Source of the DNA: Aquimarina latercula DSM 2041
Lineage (GTDB): Bacteria > Bacteroidota > Bacteroidia > Flavobacteriales > Flavobacteriaceae
Direction of reading: 5' to 3'
Assembly (NCBI RefSeq): GCF_000430645.1
Contig: NZ_AUMK01000003.1
Location: forward strand, 620,001 to 684,000
Length of the DNA stretch: 64,000 nt
Shown here: positions 8,887 to 18,330 of the stretch, piece after piece
How the letters are laid out: each line of letters begins with the position of its first letter
Numbering within the stretch: the first letter of the stretch is position 1
Notes under the pieces: model-generated
Databases searched by the model: none
The model's input: only the letters and a program-made list of their open reading frames with translations
Told to the model about the DNA's origin: nothing
Made by a program: the position numbers and the translations under genes

Positions 8887-10290
8887 TTAAATCTCTATTG
8901 TAAAATTTCTTTTTACCGCATCAAATTTTCCATTTGGTCCTAGTGGAATATCATTTACAACATGTATTTGATAGTTTATAGTTTCACCTAACCTATCCTT
9001 CATATTGTATATAAGTTTTTGCTTCATTTGTTCATCAAATTTTTCATCAGCAATCAAATTAACTATAATCTCATTAGGACTTTCCTGTACAATTTGACTT
9101 TTCACTATTCCTTCTAAGCCTTTATACGCTGTATCCATTCTACCAACATATCCTTTTTCTTTTGTCCACAATATATCATCTTCTCTACCAGTCAATTTTT
9201 CTATCATAGGCATTAGACATCCACAGTTACACGTCTTCCCTTCTTCAGAAAGTAGCACTGTATCTTCTATATTATATCGAATCAAAGGTGTTTTAAGATT
9301 TGTAAAACTCGTAACTACTAATTGAGCAACTTCTCCAGCCTTCGCTTTTTCTCCTTTATTATTTATAAACTCAAAAATTCCCGAATCTGTATTTAAATGC
9401 AAATTACCTTGCGTACATTCTGTAATAAAAGGACTACCTTCGCTAGAAGCGTATTGATTATATACGTGACAATTAAATGCCTTCTCGATTTCCAATCGTT
9501 GATAATCATATAATGTTTCTGCTGTAACTGCAATTGCTTTTGGAGTAAAGTTTAATGTCAAATTATTCTTATTAATGAACCTACTAATAATATAAATAGC
9601 AGATGGATATCCATCTAATAAAATAGGTTTAAAACGATTTAGTTTTTTTACATAATGACCTAAATTATCATCTGTTAAATGATATGTAGACATTAGTAGT
9701 TGATTCTCGAAATAATTATATACCCAAAATGGTGGTTTTTTAGAATCTGGTTTTACAATTAACCTTCCAGAAAATCTAACTTGTTTCACTCTCTTTGTTT
9801 CTAGACCAATCGCTTTATGAAACCTTCTCCATAAGGCAAATGATCTATTGATTGATTCCTTATCTAAATAGTTAATCGTAGGAGCACCTGATGTTCCACT
9901 GGTATAACCAACCCCATCAGTATTTCGACTTTTATTAACCAGAACATCTGGATTCTTTTTACGTTCTGCTTTGGTAAGAATCGGCATTTGCTCAAGAACA
10001 TTGTAAGGATTCTCCTCTATATCCTCAAGCTCTATTCCTAATTCCTTCATTTTTTCGCTATACCAATCAGAGTATTGAAAAGCTTCGGATAATAATAGAA
10101 CCAATCTACTCTTTTGATATGCATCTATTGTTTTACTATCCGCCTTCCATAAGTCGACATACTCTTTTAAGAATGTATCAAACTCTGTTGTGTATCGCTG
10201 TTTAGAATTTTGAAAAGCCTTAATATTGAGTAATATAAACTTAAAAGGATAAGGCAAACTGTTATAAATTTTCTCTTGCAACTTTCCCAT
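8887..10290 (-). CDS. PaaK/CapK-like adenylate-forming enzyme with Cys cluster
   Basis: This 467-residue protein is the second CapK-like adenylate-forming enzyme of the locus. The phosphate loop is YTSGTSGAPT at about residues 129-138. QYASSEGSPFI is the adenine/acid-binding region. A compact CNCGC follows near residue 355, a cysteine cluster seen in many members of this family and probably a metal site. The C-terminal ligase subdomain ends with NDIPLGPNGKFDAV, where the lysine corresponds to the catalytic one of this superfamily. It sits 2 bases upstream (in transcription order, after) the GT4 gene and before the MBOAT gene, so its product, perhaps an acyl-adenylate or thioester, may be used to decorate the repeat unit. 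The substrate is unknown. Confidence 0.87.
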   Translation of the reverse strand: MGKLQEKIYNSLPYPFKFILLNIKAFQNSKQRYTTEFDTFLKEYVDLWKADSKTIDAYQKSRLVLLLSEAFQYSDWYSEKMKELGIELEDIEENPYNVLEQMPILTKAERKKNPDVLVNKSRNTDGVGYTSGTSGAPTINYLDKESINRSFALWRRFHKAIGLETKRVKQVRFSGRLIVKPDSKKPPFWVYNYFENQLLMSTYHLTDDNLGHYVKKLNRFKPILLDGYPSAIYIISRFINKNNLTLNFTPKAIAVTAETLYDYQRLEIEKAFNCHVYNQYASSEGSPFITECTQGNLHLNTDSGIFEFINNKGEKAKAGEVAQLVVTSFTNLKTPLIRYNIEDTVLLSEEGKTCNCGCLMPMIEKLTGREDDILWTKEKGYVGRMDTAYKGLEGIVKSQIVQESPNEIIVNLIADEKFDEQMKQKLIYNMKDRLGETINYQIHVVNDIPLGPNGKFDAVKRNFTIEI

Positions 10291-10292
10291 AA

Positions 10293-11435
10293 CTACCGTC
10301 TTACTTGTTCTTTATAAAATTCATGAATTTTTTTAGTATTCGAAACAATGTCGTAATCTCCTTTTACTATTTTCTCTGTATTATTATTCTTTTTGGAAGC
10401 ATCCGTTTCGATTATTTTTCCTGCCCAATATTCTGCAGGTTTATCAATAGACAAAAATTCTATATCATCAGTAAGGCTTACTTCTGTAGTAATACTATCC
10501 GAAGCAAAAACTTTGATTCCTGCAGCTTGTGCCTCAATCAATGTAACCGGCAATCCTTCATAAAAAGACGGAAAAACGAACACATCAAACATTTGAAATA
10601 ATTCCGGAACATCTGCTCGCACTCCTAAAAAATGTACATTATTCTTAATCCCTAAATTCTCTGCTTCTTTTTCCATTACTTTTCTTAGAGGACCATCCCC
10701 TATCATAACCAAATCACAATCTGGTTTTTCATCCAATAGGGCTGAGAAAATCTTTAACAAAAAAGCATGGTTTTTTTGACTTGCAAAACGCCCTACATGA
10801 CCAATTACCAAACGATTCTTTAAATTAAAATCTTCCTTATATTTATTCGCTACAGTAAAATTATGGGCAAACTTTTCTGTATTAATAGCATTATTCATGG
10901 TAATAAATGAAGTACTATCTCCAAATAACCATTTCCCAGCTTTGTCGCCACAAGAAAATAGATGAGTAGCATCTTTCTTTACCTTCTTTTTTAGCTGAAG
11001 TTTGATTAATTTCTTAAAAGTTTCTTTTTTACTTTCCTTATTGGAAAATAATGACATAAAACTAACATCATCAATTGCAATATGTGCATGGGCAATTCTG
11101 CAAGGGATATCGAATTCTTTAGCTATTTTAAGAGGAAAACAACTGAAAGTATTTAAGTGAGAATGGACAATATCATACTCTTTATGTTCTTTAAAAAACA
11201 ATCTAAGCTTTTGGTAATAGTCTCCTGGGAAAAGAGGATTTATAGGATCAAATCTATAAATTTTACCTCCTAGACTCTCAATTTCTTCATCAAAAGCAGC
11301 TTTTTCTTTTCTATGTACTAAAAAATCAAACTGTATTTTATTCTTATCAATCTTTCTATAATAATTCATGATCATGGATTCTGCTCCTCCTCTATTCATG
11401 ATCGTAAAAACTTGCAAAACACGTATTGCCCCCAT
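10293..11435 (-). CDS. Glycosyltransferase family 4
   Basis: A 380-residue GT-B enzyme. The N-terminal part has MNRGGAESMIMNYYR and HSHLNTFS, typical of Bacteroidota GT4 (EpsF-like) proteins. The nucleotide-sugar half shows GHVGRFASQKNHAFLLKI and FPSFYEGLPVTLIEAQAAG, which holds the EX7E pair intact. The start codon shares one base with the TAA stop of the upstream GT2 gene (TAATG), indicating translational coupling. It probably adds one sugar to the lipid-linked repeat unit on the cytoplasmic face; donor and acceptor cannot be read from sequence. Confidence 0.92.
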   Translation of the reverse strand: MGAIRVLQVFTIMNRGGAESMIMNYYRKIDKNKIQFDFLVHRKEKAAFDEEIESLGGKIYRFDPINPLFPGDYYQKLRLFFKEHKEYDIVHSHLNTFSCFPLKIAKEFDIPCRIAHAHIAIDDVSFMSLFSNKESKKETFKKLIKLQLKKKVKKDATHLFSCGDKAGKWLFGDSTSFITMNNAINTEKFAHNFTVANKYKEDFNLKNRLVIGHVGRFASQKNHAFLLKIFSALLDEKPDCDLVMIGDGPLRKVMEKEAENLGIKNNVHFLGVRADVPELFQMFDVFVFPSFYEGLPVTLIEAQAAGIKVFASDSITTEVSLTDDIEFLSIDKPAEYWAGKIIETDASKKNNNTEKIVKGDYDIVSNTKKIHEFYKEQVRR

Positions 11436-12325
11436 TAGAATTCTCCTTTTGTTTTATATCGTATATATAGGTTTAATAGTATTCCAAATGGTATTGCTAA
11501 AACGGTAGTCAATTTTTTTGGAGATTCACTAATAAAAGATCTATTTTTTGTAAAAATTGCACTCGATACATAATGAATTGCATTCTTAAATTGATCTTTA
11601 AAGTTTTCTGCTAGTTTCATTCTACTCTTTCTAGAAAAAGCAAAACCTTTAGGATGTCTTCTATATTGTTTTAAGATATTCATACTAGATCCATCTTGCA
11701 TATATTCTACCTCGCATAATACCTCATTAATAGGTAGTAATTTATAATCTTGATCTATTAATTGATATAAGTACCCTAGAGGAACAAAACGTTCTCCTTC
11801 GAAAATAGGATACGGCGGATATTTCTTTACAACCTCGGTTCGATACACTAACTTCTTATCTCCAAGTACTTTGTGTACATTATATAAATCATATAGTGTA
11901 GTTTCTTTTATATGCTCAGGAATTTTAGTTCCAATTAATTTTCCTGTGTGATCAGCATCTAATCCTACCAATCCAGCAAATTCTGGTTTATCTTTTATCT
12001 TTTCCCAAGCAACAAGAATCTTTTCTATAGCTTCCTCACCTATACAATCATCACTATCAACGCATACATTTAATGTAGTTTCAGTTAATCTATATGCCGC
12101 ATTATGACCACCATGCATTCCTTGATTCTCTTGATAATGATATTGTATATCAATTTTTCTTTCCTTGATCCAAGAAGCTACCAAAGTTTCTGTATCGTCA
12201 GTTGAACCATCATCAATAATTAACCAAACAAAATCCTGGTTAGATTGCTTGATTAAACTCTCATAGCACTTATGTAAACAGTAAGCTCTGTTATAGGTTG
12301 GTGTAAAAACAGTTATAGTTTTCAT
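11435..12325 (-). CDS. Glycosyltransferase family 2
   Basis: The 296-residue protein is a GT-A enzyme. It begins TVFTPTYNRAYCLHKCYESL, has LIIDDGSTDDTE for nucleotide binding and VCVDSDDC as the DxD-like metal site, then a shorter acceptor part with EGERFVPLGYLY. It lacks transmembrane segments apart from a weakly hydrophobic C-terminal stretch, so it acts at the cytoplasmic membrane surface. It is the second of the coupled chain GT2-GT4-CapK-MBOAT-SGNH, read from 12.3 to 6.5 kb. Confidence 0.93.
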   Translation of the reverse strand: MKTITVFTPTYNRAYCLHKCYESLIKQSNQDFVWLIIDDGSTDDTETLVASWIKERKIDIQYHYQENQGMHGGHNAAYRLTETTLNVCVDSDDCIGEEAIEKILVAWEKIKDKPEFAGLVGLDADHTGKLIGTKIPEHIKETTLYDLYNVHKVLGDKKLVYRTEVVKKYPPYPIFEGERFVPLGYLYQLIDQDYKLLPINEVLCEVEYMQDGSSMNILKQYRRHPKGFAFSRKSRMKLAENFKDQFKNAIHYVSSAIFTKNRSFISESPKKLTTVLAIPFGILLNLYIRYKTKGEF

Positions 12326-12346
12326 TAGTTGATTTGTTGTTAGTGA

Positions 12347-13441
12347 TTATCCCCAATATAAATAGTACATCATATATGTAAATGAAAAATAAGCCAGCAT
12401 TACTTTCCCTATCATAAAATGCTGATCTTTAAAAAATTGTTTCTTCAAAAATGGATATATGATTATTATTGCCATCATAAACCAAGATAGATAAGCAAAT
12501 CTATTAGAATAGTTTGCTTTTATAACTAAAATCCAAAAGCCATTACAAATCAAATATGTATTAAGCAACTGGAAGTAAAACTTATCTTGAAAATTCTTTT
12601 TATATATAAAGTACCATCCTGCAAATACTGCAAAAGCACTATGAAATAAGAAATCCCATCTAAATCCAGTACTAGCAAATGCATTTGCATCCACTTCTGA
12701 TGTTAAATATCCAGTAAGTCGATCATCTCCAAAACCTAAACTAGCGAAGAGCGTAACCCATAAACTTCCCATTACTAATGACAATGGAATACAAGCTAAC
12801 CATCCTTTAAAAAACACTTTAGGGTTGTTATAAAAATTAGTGATTATATAAGCGAAAATTGGCAAGAACAATGTTTTATGAAAAAAGGTAGCAGCGAGAA
12901 AGAATAACCCCATAACAACCTTATTTCGGTGGTAGCATAATCCCCATAAAAAAAGTGATGTAGCGGCTCCGTTACGCATACCATTTACTCCATATGTCCA
13001 AAATGAAAACGAAACAATAAACATCACAAAAGAATAGTACCAATACTGACCAAATAATGTTTTTGATATTTTATATAATGGAAAAATGTATATAAATGCA
13101 CAAATCGTAAAAAAAGTATGCGCCGATACAATCTGTGCCAATGTTTTCATAAACACATGCCAACCGTAATCATTTACCTCAGGAATATCCCCTCCTAATC
13201 TGTATCTATCAAATGTGACTATATAATTGACGGTATCCCCAAAAATCCCACTAATTGGTCGTTGACCAATATATAAAATTAAAAAGATCAATAGAAAATA
13301 ACCCGAAAAGTTTACAAACACGATATTTTTGTGCTCATTAATCTGTAACAGTCGGGTATGTAGTAATGTAAAAACAACCAAAAAGAAGCATAAATTAATA
13401 TACAACGGGTAGTAAAACTCTAAAGGCACAAAAGTGTTCAT
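12347..13441 (-). CDS. EpsG/Wzy-like polysaccharide polymerase
   Basis: A very hydrophobic 364-residue protein with about ten predicted spans. The pattern of a large loop near residues 55-90 (GQRPISGIFGDTVNYIVTFDRYRLGG) and the SYGVNGMRNG-like segment WTYGVNGMRNGAATSLFLWG is typical of the EpsG family, which stands in for Wzy and joins repeat units in the periplasm. It is the only polymerase candidate of the locus, which supports a Wzx/Wzy-dependent route. The ATG start at 13439-13441 follows a gap of 88 bases from the acetyltransferase gene, the largest in this part of the operon. Confidence 0.82.
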   Translation of the reverse strand: MNTFVPLEFYYPLYINLCFFLVVFTLLHTRLLQINEHKNIVFVNFSGYFLLIFLILYIGQRPISGIFGDTVNYIVTFDRYRLGGDIPEVNDYGWHVFMKTLAQIVSAHTFFTICAFIYIFPLYKISKTLFGQYWYYSFVMFIVSFSFWTYGVNGMRNGAATSLFLWGLCYHRNKVVMGLFFLAATFFHKTLFLPIFAYIITNFYNNPKVFFKGWLACIPLSLVMGSLWVTLFASLGFGDDRLTGYLTSEVDANAFASTGFRWDFLFHSAFAVFAGWYFIYKKNFQDKFYFQLLNTYLICNGFWILVIKANYSNRFAYLSWFMMAIIIIYPFLKKQFFKDQHFMIGKVMLAYFSFTYMMYYLYWG

Positions 13442-13529
13442 TCTACTAATTAATTTTAACCGTTATGTTATTACTATTTTGCTTCACTTCTTAAGGTCTT
13501 CTCTTTTGTTTTTTTATAAAAATATAAAA

Positions 13530-14102
13530 TTATACTTTTTTACCATCTTGCTTTATGATTCTTGCTGGATTTCCAACTACAACGCAATTGTCCGGAATAT
13601 CCTTAACAACCACAGAACCGGCACCTATAGAACAATTATTACCAATCTTAATATCTCCGATAATGATAGCTCCTGTATAAATAGATACATTATTACCAAT
13701 TGTAGGTCTTTTTCCATTTACTTCTCCTACAGTTACCAAATGATTTACATATAGATTTTCTCCAATTGAATCTGCATTTAAGATTGTACTATAAGGGTGT
13801 CCAGTTAACACACCGCCTCCTAATTTTGTACTAATATCAATTCTAAAATACTTTTCCTTCTTACAGTAAATGTTGAGTAAAATCGATAAAATACCTCTAT
13901 TTCTGAAATAGAATAATGTTCTAAAATCTGGAGAGTTTGCTAAAAAATTTAAAAGTAAAGATATCTTACTTCCTTTTGTTCCTTTAGCAGTTGCCCACCT
14001 ATCTATATCCATATCGATAACACCTCTATTTTTACTCGTCTTGTAAACGAATACATGAGGCAACAAAAAAATTTTATATATATTTAAAATTAATGATCTC
14101 AT
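13530..14102 (-). CDS. Hexapeptide-repeat (left-handed beta-helix) acetyltransferase
   Basis: The 190-residue product resembles serine acetyltransferase/WcaF-type sugar O-acetyltransferases. The last two thirds contain hexapeptide turns such as IGENLYVNHLVTVG, IGNNVSIYTGAIIIG and IGNNCSIGAGSVV, ending in the family-typical VVVGNPARII. The start codon overlaps the stop of the upstream GT4 gene by 4 bases (ATGA), so it is translated in the same unit. It probably acetylates a hydroxyl of a sugar intermediate in the cytoplasm. Serine acetyltransferase of central metabolism is less likely given the location. Confidence 0.85.
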   Translation of the reverse strand: MRSLILNIYKIFLLPHVFVYKTSKNRGVIDMDIDRWATAKGTKGSKISLLLNFLANSPDFRTLFYFRNRGILSILLNIYCKKEKYFRIDISTKLGGGVLTGHPYSTILNADSIGENLYVNHLVTVGEVNGKRPTIGNNVSIYTGAIIIGDIKIGNNCSIGAGSVVVKDIPDNCVVVGNPARIIKQDGKKV

Positions 14103-15220
14103 TTCTTTGGTGTTAAATCATTAAACATTTTTTGCCAAAGAGCCATGACAGCATCTAACTGGTAGTTCTTTGCATTTTCTCTAGCGTTCTTACCCATTTC
14201 CTGTATACGATCTCGATCACTCATTAATGTATTCAGTTGATCTACAAATGCATTATTATCATACGGAGGAATCAGGATACCTGTATTTTTATCAATAATA
14301 TTTCTTGGTCCATATGGACAATCAAAAGATACAATTGGTAATCCACAAGCTTGCGCTTCTAATAAAACTAGAGGAAAACATTCGTTGTGTGATGTCATCA
14401 CAAAAACCGATGATTGCATCATCTCTTCCTTAATCTTATCTGTTGATCCCATTAATTTAATAGAATCCTGTATACCAGCAGCATAAATCTTATCCTGAAG
14501 TTTCTTTACATAATTAGCTTCTCCACTACCAAAAATATGAAGCTGACAATCTTTTCGGGTTTTCGAAAACTCTTGCCAGATATCTATCAAAATATCATAC
14601 CCTTTTACAGCAGCTATTCTTCCCGCTGTAATAATTCTATTATTAGAAAGGTCTGATACATTATCTGGATAAAAAGTTAACGGATTAGAGATAACGATAG
14701 TATTGTCACCCTTATAGTAATTGGATTCGTCTTTATTTAGAATAACTAACTTATCATATTTTGATTCTACGTAATCCGCAAACTTGAAAAAGTACTTTTT
14801 AAAGAGACTCGGATTATTACGTTTTTCTTTTTCTATAAATCTCGAATAATGAAACTCTTTTACTTTTGGAATACCCTTAACTATAAATGGCACAAAATAC
14901 GTATCTACACTATGACTACAAACAACTACGATGTCAGGGTTTATATCTTTTAATGCAGCTTTTGTTTTAGAAATATGTTTAGGTAGTTTCTTAAGATTTT
15001 TTGGATGAAAATAAGATTTCCTTCGATTATAATTAATCCCTAGATCTTTAAAAATCACCCTTTTATCAAAACTATAACAAGGTTTTTCTTCTTTTTGTTC
15101 TGTTGTAATAATATGAACCTCGTTACCTTCTTGTTCTGCTAAATAATTAGCTTTTATAGAAAGTACTCTTTCTATTCCTCCGTGTAGATATACTTGATCA
15201 ATAATAAAGACTATTTTCAT
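14099..15220 (-). CDS. Glycosyltransferase family 4
   Basis: A 373-residue GT4 protein that begins KIVFIIDQVYLHGGIERVLS, the acceptor-side signature of this subgroup. The C-terminal half carries ITAGRIAAVKGYDILI and SHNECFPLVLLEAQACGLP, where the EX7E glutamates are intact. It overlaps both neighbours by 4 bases, and resembles the next gene (15217-16326) over its whole length, for instance in the shared CPYGP block near residue 305, so the two probably arose by duplication and then took on different linkages. Confidence 0.92.
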   Translation of the reverse strand: MKIVFIIDQVYLHGGIERVLSIKANYLAEQEGNEVHIITTEQKEEKPCYSFDKRVIFKDLGINYNRRKSYFHPKNLKKLPKHISKTKAALKDINPDIVVVCSHSVDTYFVPFIVKGIPKVKEFHYSRFIEKEKRNNPSLFKKYFFKFADYVESKYDKLVILNKDESNYYKGDNTIVISNPLTFYPDNVSDLSNNRIITAGRIAAVKGYDILIDIWQEFSKTRKDCQLHIFGSGEANYVKKLQDKIYAAGIQDSIKLMGSTDKIKEEMMQSSVFVMTSHNECFPLVLLEAQACGLPIVSFDCPYGPRNIIDKNTGILIPPYDNNAFVDQLNTLMSDRDRIQEMGKNARENAKNYQLDAVMALWQKMFNDLTPKK

Positions 15221-16326
15221 TTTGATCTTGGGTTCATTAAATTAGAGAATAACTGATTCCATTCTTCTGCAATAGTCTCAGGTAAATATTTCTTCACTGC
15301 TTCTTTTGCCTTAAGCCCCATAGATTTCCTTTCCTCTTCATTCTCTATTAAAGCAATTATCCCTTTTGCAAAAGCATCAACATCTCCGTTTTCTATTAAA
15401 AGTCCATTCTCCGTATCGGTAATAATATCAGAAGGCCCATATGGACAATCAAATGAAATACAAGGAACGCCATACGCCATAGCTTCTGTAAGTACCATTC
15501 CAAAACCTTCAAATCGAGAAGACATTGTATAGATGGAAGCTTGTTCATATTTTTCTGCTATGTTTTTTACAGGAGGATAAAAATTAATTGTCTTTGTTAT
15601 ATCTAAGTTCTCCGCTAATACTGCTAAACCTTCTGATTCACTAATAGTACCATATATATCTAGTGTCCAATCAGGGTATTTTGATACAACTTGTTTCCAA
15701 CTCTTTAACAATCGATCATATCCCTTTTGAAAACTATGCTTACCCACCGCAAGTACTTTTTTATTTTCTAGCGTACTTTTTGATTCAGGATAAAATGATA
15801 AAGGGTTAGGTATTACTTTTAGATTTTTAAAAGACCATTCATTAAGGTTCCCTTTTGTCAATACTATAAAATGATTGTAGTAGGATCCTCCAAAATTCAT
15901 CAAACCAAATTTAGTAGCAGTTGTGATTCTTTTGATTATTGATCTTTTTCCTTTTTTAATCTCTACACTTCTAGAAACATGCCTTTCATAAATCATAGGA
16001 CAAGGTTTCCCAAGTATTAAAGGAACGAAAAAACCTTTTAGGCCATCATCACATACAGCAATTATATCCGGATTTAAACTTTTAATAACACTGCGTAAAC
16101 CAGAAGCATATTTGTACATTCTGGATAACGGATTACCTTTAGCTCTCACATTATGATATGAGATTTTGGGACTGAAATCATAGAATAGTTCAGTAGTTTC
16201 TTGATTTAATGTAACTATATGTATATCGTAATTATAATCTTCGGCAAGTTTACTAGCTTTAATAGAAAGTACTCTTTCTAGTCCACCAGGACCATCTATA
16301 CGATTAACAATATATACAAGTTTCAT
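15217..16326 (-). CDS. Glycosyltransferase family 4
   Basis: The 369-residue product is a GT4 enzyme related to the one encoded just downstream: MKLVYIVNRIDGPGGLERVLS at the N-terminus, VGKHSFQKGYDRLLKSW, and SSRFEGFGMVLTEAMAYGVP with the EX7E pair, followed by CPYGPSDII. A frame start one codon earlier uses TTG at 16327-16329; the ATG at 16324-16326 is preferred. It ends in a 4-base overlap with the next gene. Function is inferred as addition of one residue of the repeat unit. Confidence 0.92.
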   Translation of the reverse strand: MKLVYIVNRIDGPGGLERVLSIKASKLAEDYNYDIHIVTLNQETTELFYDFSPKISYHNVRAKGNPLSRMYKYASGLRSVIKSLNPDIIAVCDDGLKGFFVPLILGKPCPMIYERHVSRSVEIKKGKRSIIKRITTATKFGLMNFGGSYYNHFIVLTKGNLNEWSFKNLKVIPNPLSFYPESKSTLENKKVLAVGKHSFQKGYDRLLKSWKQVVSKYPDWTLDIYGTISESEGLAVLAENLDITKTINFYPPVKNIAEKYEQASIYTMSSRFEGFGMVLTEAMAYGVPCISFDCPYGPSDIITDTENGLLIENGDVDAFAKGIIALIENEEERKSMGLKAKEAVKKYLPETIAEEWNQLFSNLMNPRSK

Positions 16327-16362
16327 CAAGTTTTACTTTAGAAAATGTCTGACCTTTTTTTA

Positions 16363-17322
16363 TTACTTTTTTATTACAATATCCAAATAAGGATAACAGA
16401 ATCCACTGGTTAAATTTTTATTCAGTGATTTTAAAAACTTAATATATCGTAACCCCTTAAAACCTACTTTTAAAAAAGCAGACTTTTCAAATTTCATTAA
16501 ACTACTAACCACGTTTATTTCTTTTAAAGGCGCAATCGCTACTTCGAACTCATGATAACTTGCTCCTCTTCCCCATCTTTTAAATTTCATCATACTTTCA
16601 TCATCCAATTCTCTATAAGAATCTTTGAAATTTTTTCTACTAGAAAACTTAGAATAATAATATCCTAAATCATCTGGTAGCCAATCGTAAAAAGGCAATG
16701 CGGCAGTATGCGAATCATAATACCACAATCTATTAGGCGTTTCAATAACTGCTAGATATCCTCCTTTTGATAACATACCCCAAGCTTGTTTTAAAGATTC
16801 TAATCGTTCACTAACAGTCATATGCTCCAATACGGCATAATAGATAATAAAATCAAATTTTTGATCCTTAAAATTCTTTTCTATTTCCTCTCCATTCACA
16901 TGATGCAATTCTGCTTCATATCCTGCAATCTTCATTCTATCTTTAGCAACTTCCAAAGCTCCAGCATCAACATCGACGCCAACTACTTTGGCTCCCTGCT
17001 CGCTTAAAGCTAAAGTGGAAATCCCAGTCCCACATCCAATTTCTAAAATACTTGTCCCATTTAAATCCTTAACACTATGTAACCAAGGAGCTATTCTATT
17101 TCTATTATAATATAATCGTTCAAAAAGCTGTCCACTTATTGCTTGGTTATATTCTTCAGTGGATAATCTACTTTTAGTGTTTCCTCTGTCTAAATAATTT
17201 TCCTTAAGCGATTTTGTTAGTTCTTCTAATTGCTCTTTGCTAAATGCAGTATGTTTTTGTTGCATTTTTTTCGGAGCTGTAAAGAATCTATCTTTTAACA
17301 GTTTTTTGAATACCCTTTTCAT
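16363..17322 (-). CDS. Class I SAM-dependent methyltransferase
   Basis: A 319-residue protein with a seven-strand methyltransferase fold: motif I is ILEIGCGTG at about residues 92-100, followed by VVGVDVDAGAL (the acidic residue for ribose), FIIYYAVLEHM and GGYLAVIETPNRLW. The long N-terminal arm (about 85 residues) and C-terminal extension are shared by many methyltransferases in polysaccharide loci. It may O-methylate a sugar of the chain or cap the chain end; the latter would control length. The target is not visible from sequence. Confidence 0.88.
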   Translation of the reverse strand: MKRVFKKLLKDRFFTAPKKMQQKHTAFSKEQLEELTKSLKENYLDRGNTKSRLSTEEYNQAISGQLFERLYYNRNRIAPWLHSVKDLNGTSILEIGCGTGISTLALSEQGAKVVGVDVDAGALEVAKDRMKIAGYEAELHHVNGEEIEKNFKDQKFDFIIYYAVLEHMTVSERLESLKQAWGMLSKGGYLAVIETPNRLWYYDSHTAALPFYDWLPDDLGYYYSKFSSRKNFKDSYRELDDESMMKFKRWGRGASYHEFEVAIAPLKEINVVSSLMKFEKSAFLKVGFKGLRYIKFLKSLNKNLTSGFCYPYLDIVIKK

Positions 17323-17337
17323 CGTTTGTGCGGTTGA

Positions 17338-18303
17338 TTAGATTTTATTAGTAACTTTTTCTTTTAATGCATTGGCAAGTTCGTGGTGTTTTTCGAGGTT
17401 TTTTACGGTTGTATTGTTGGTTATTTTTCCTTCTAATCCAAAATTAGAAGTATATGCTCCGGTTTTACTGTCAATATCAATTCTATTAAATAATTCTAGA
17501 ATACCATCAAATCGACAAGAGTCTACAAAACTATCAAAGCCATTAACAAAAATTACGGGTGTTCCCATTGCTAAACAAGGCAACGCACAATGAATTCTAG
17601 AGGTAATAACAAGTTTTGCTCTTGCATATTTATTCAGTAAATCTACGGCCATATCAAACTTCTCTTCATCTGTATAAGTATTAGAAGGTGGTTCTTGGTT
17701 AATAAATGTTGCTGTATCTAATACTTCTTTACTGATAAATTTCTTAATATGTTTATTCTTCTTTCCTAATTTAAAAGCTGATCCATTAAGAATGTTTTTT
17801 ATCGTAATCTTCGTGTTATAAAATACTTTTTCGGCTCTTGGATAACTGTATAAAGGATCTACGATATAAATATCATCTCCTCTTTCTGAATCATCAACTT
17901 TATAAGAATCCAATGTTAAAGTAAGGCATCCTGTAAAATGTGCATCAACCCCTTTTGCTTTTAATGTATCTGCAGTAAATTGATCTCTACATCCTATCGG
18001 TTCGTGCTTCTTTAAATAAGCAATACCTTTTTCACTTAGCATTGCAGGAGCAGCGGTATTGTTCATATGAAAAGATACAAATACCGGATCTATATCTTCT
18101 GAAGGAACCCAATTATGAATATTGTGTGTAAACCATCCATTCATAATTAACTTGATAGGATCTCCTTTGTATTCTCCTAATCGTTCTCTATTTAATAGCG
18201 TATCAACTTTTGGTAAAAATTGTTTAGCTGCTAAACTTTGAATATTATCTCCAACATTAAAGAAATTCTTATTCTCATCGTATGTAAGTAGTCCGTATTT
18301 CAT
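17338..18303 (-). CDS. Polysaccharide pyruvyl transferase family protein
   Basis: This 321-residue product fits the CsaB/PssM-type family, which adds pyruvate ketals from phosphoenolpyruvate to sugars. Features are YDENKNFFNVGDNIQSLAAKQFLP at the N-terminus (the GDxxI element is given here as VGDNIQ), HEPIGCRDQFTADTLKAKG in the middle, and in the C-terminal half ITSRIHCALPCLAMGTPVIFV, with the family's Arg-His pair. It starts 27 bases after the PP-loop gene. Pyruvylation would add negative charge to the polymer. Some family members do other chemistry, so the exact reaction is open. Confidence 0.85.
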   Translation of the reverse strand: MKYGLLTYDENKNFFNVGDNIQSLAAKQFLPKVDTLLNRERLGEYKGDPIKLIMNGWFTHNIHNWVPSEDIDPVFVSFHMNNTAAPAMLSEKGIAYLKKHEPIGCRDQFTADTLKAKGVDAHFTGCLTLTLDSYKVDDSERGDDIYIVDPLYSYPRAEKVFYNTKITIKNILNGSAFKLGKKNKHIKKFISKEVLDTATFINQEPPSNTYTDEEKFDMAVDLLNKYARAKLVITSRIHCALPCLAMGTPVIFVNGFDSFVDSCRFDGILELFNRIDIDSKTGAYTSNFGLEGKITNNTTVKNLEKHHELANALKEKVTNKI

Positions 18304-18330
18304 GAATTCTACAATTTACCTAGTTTTTAT

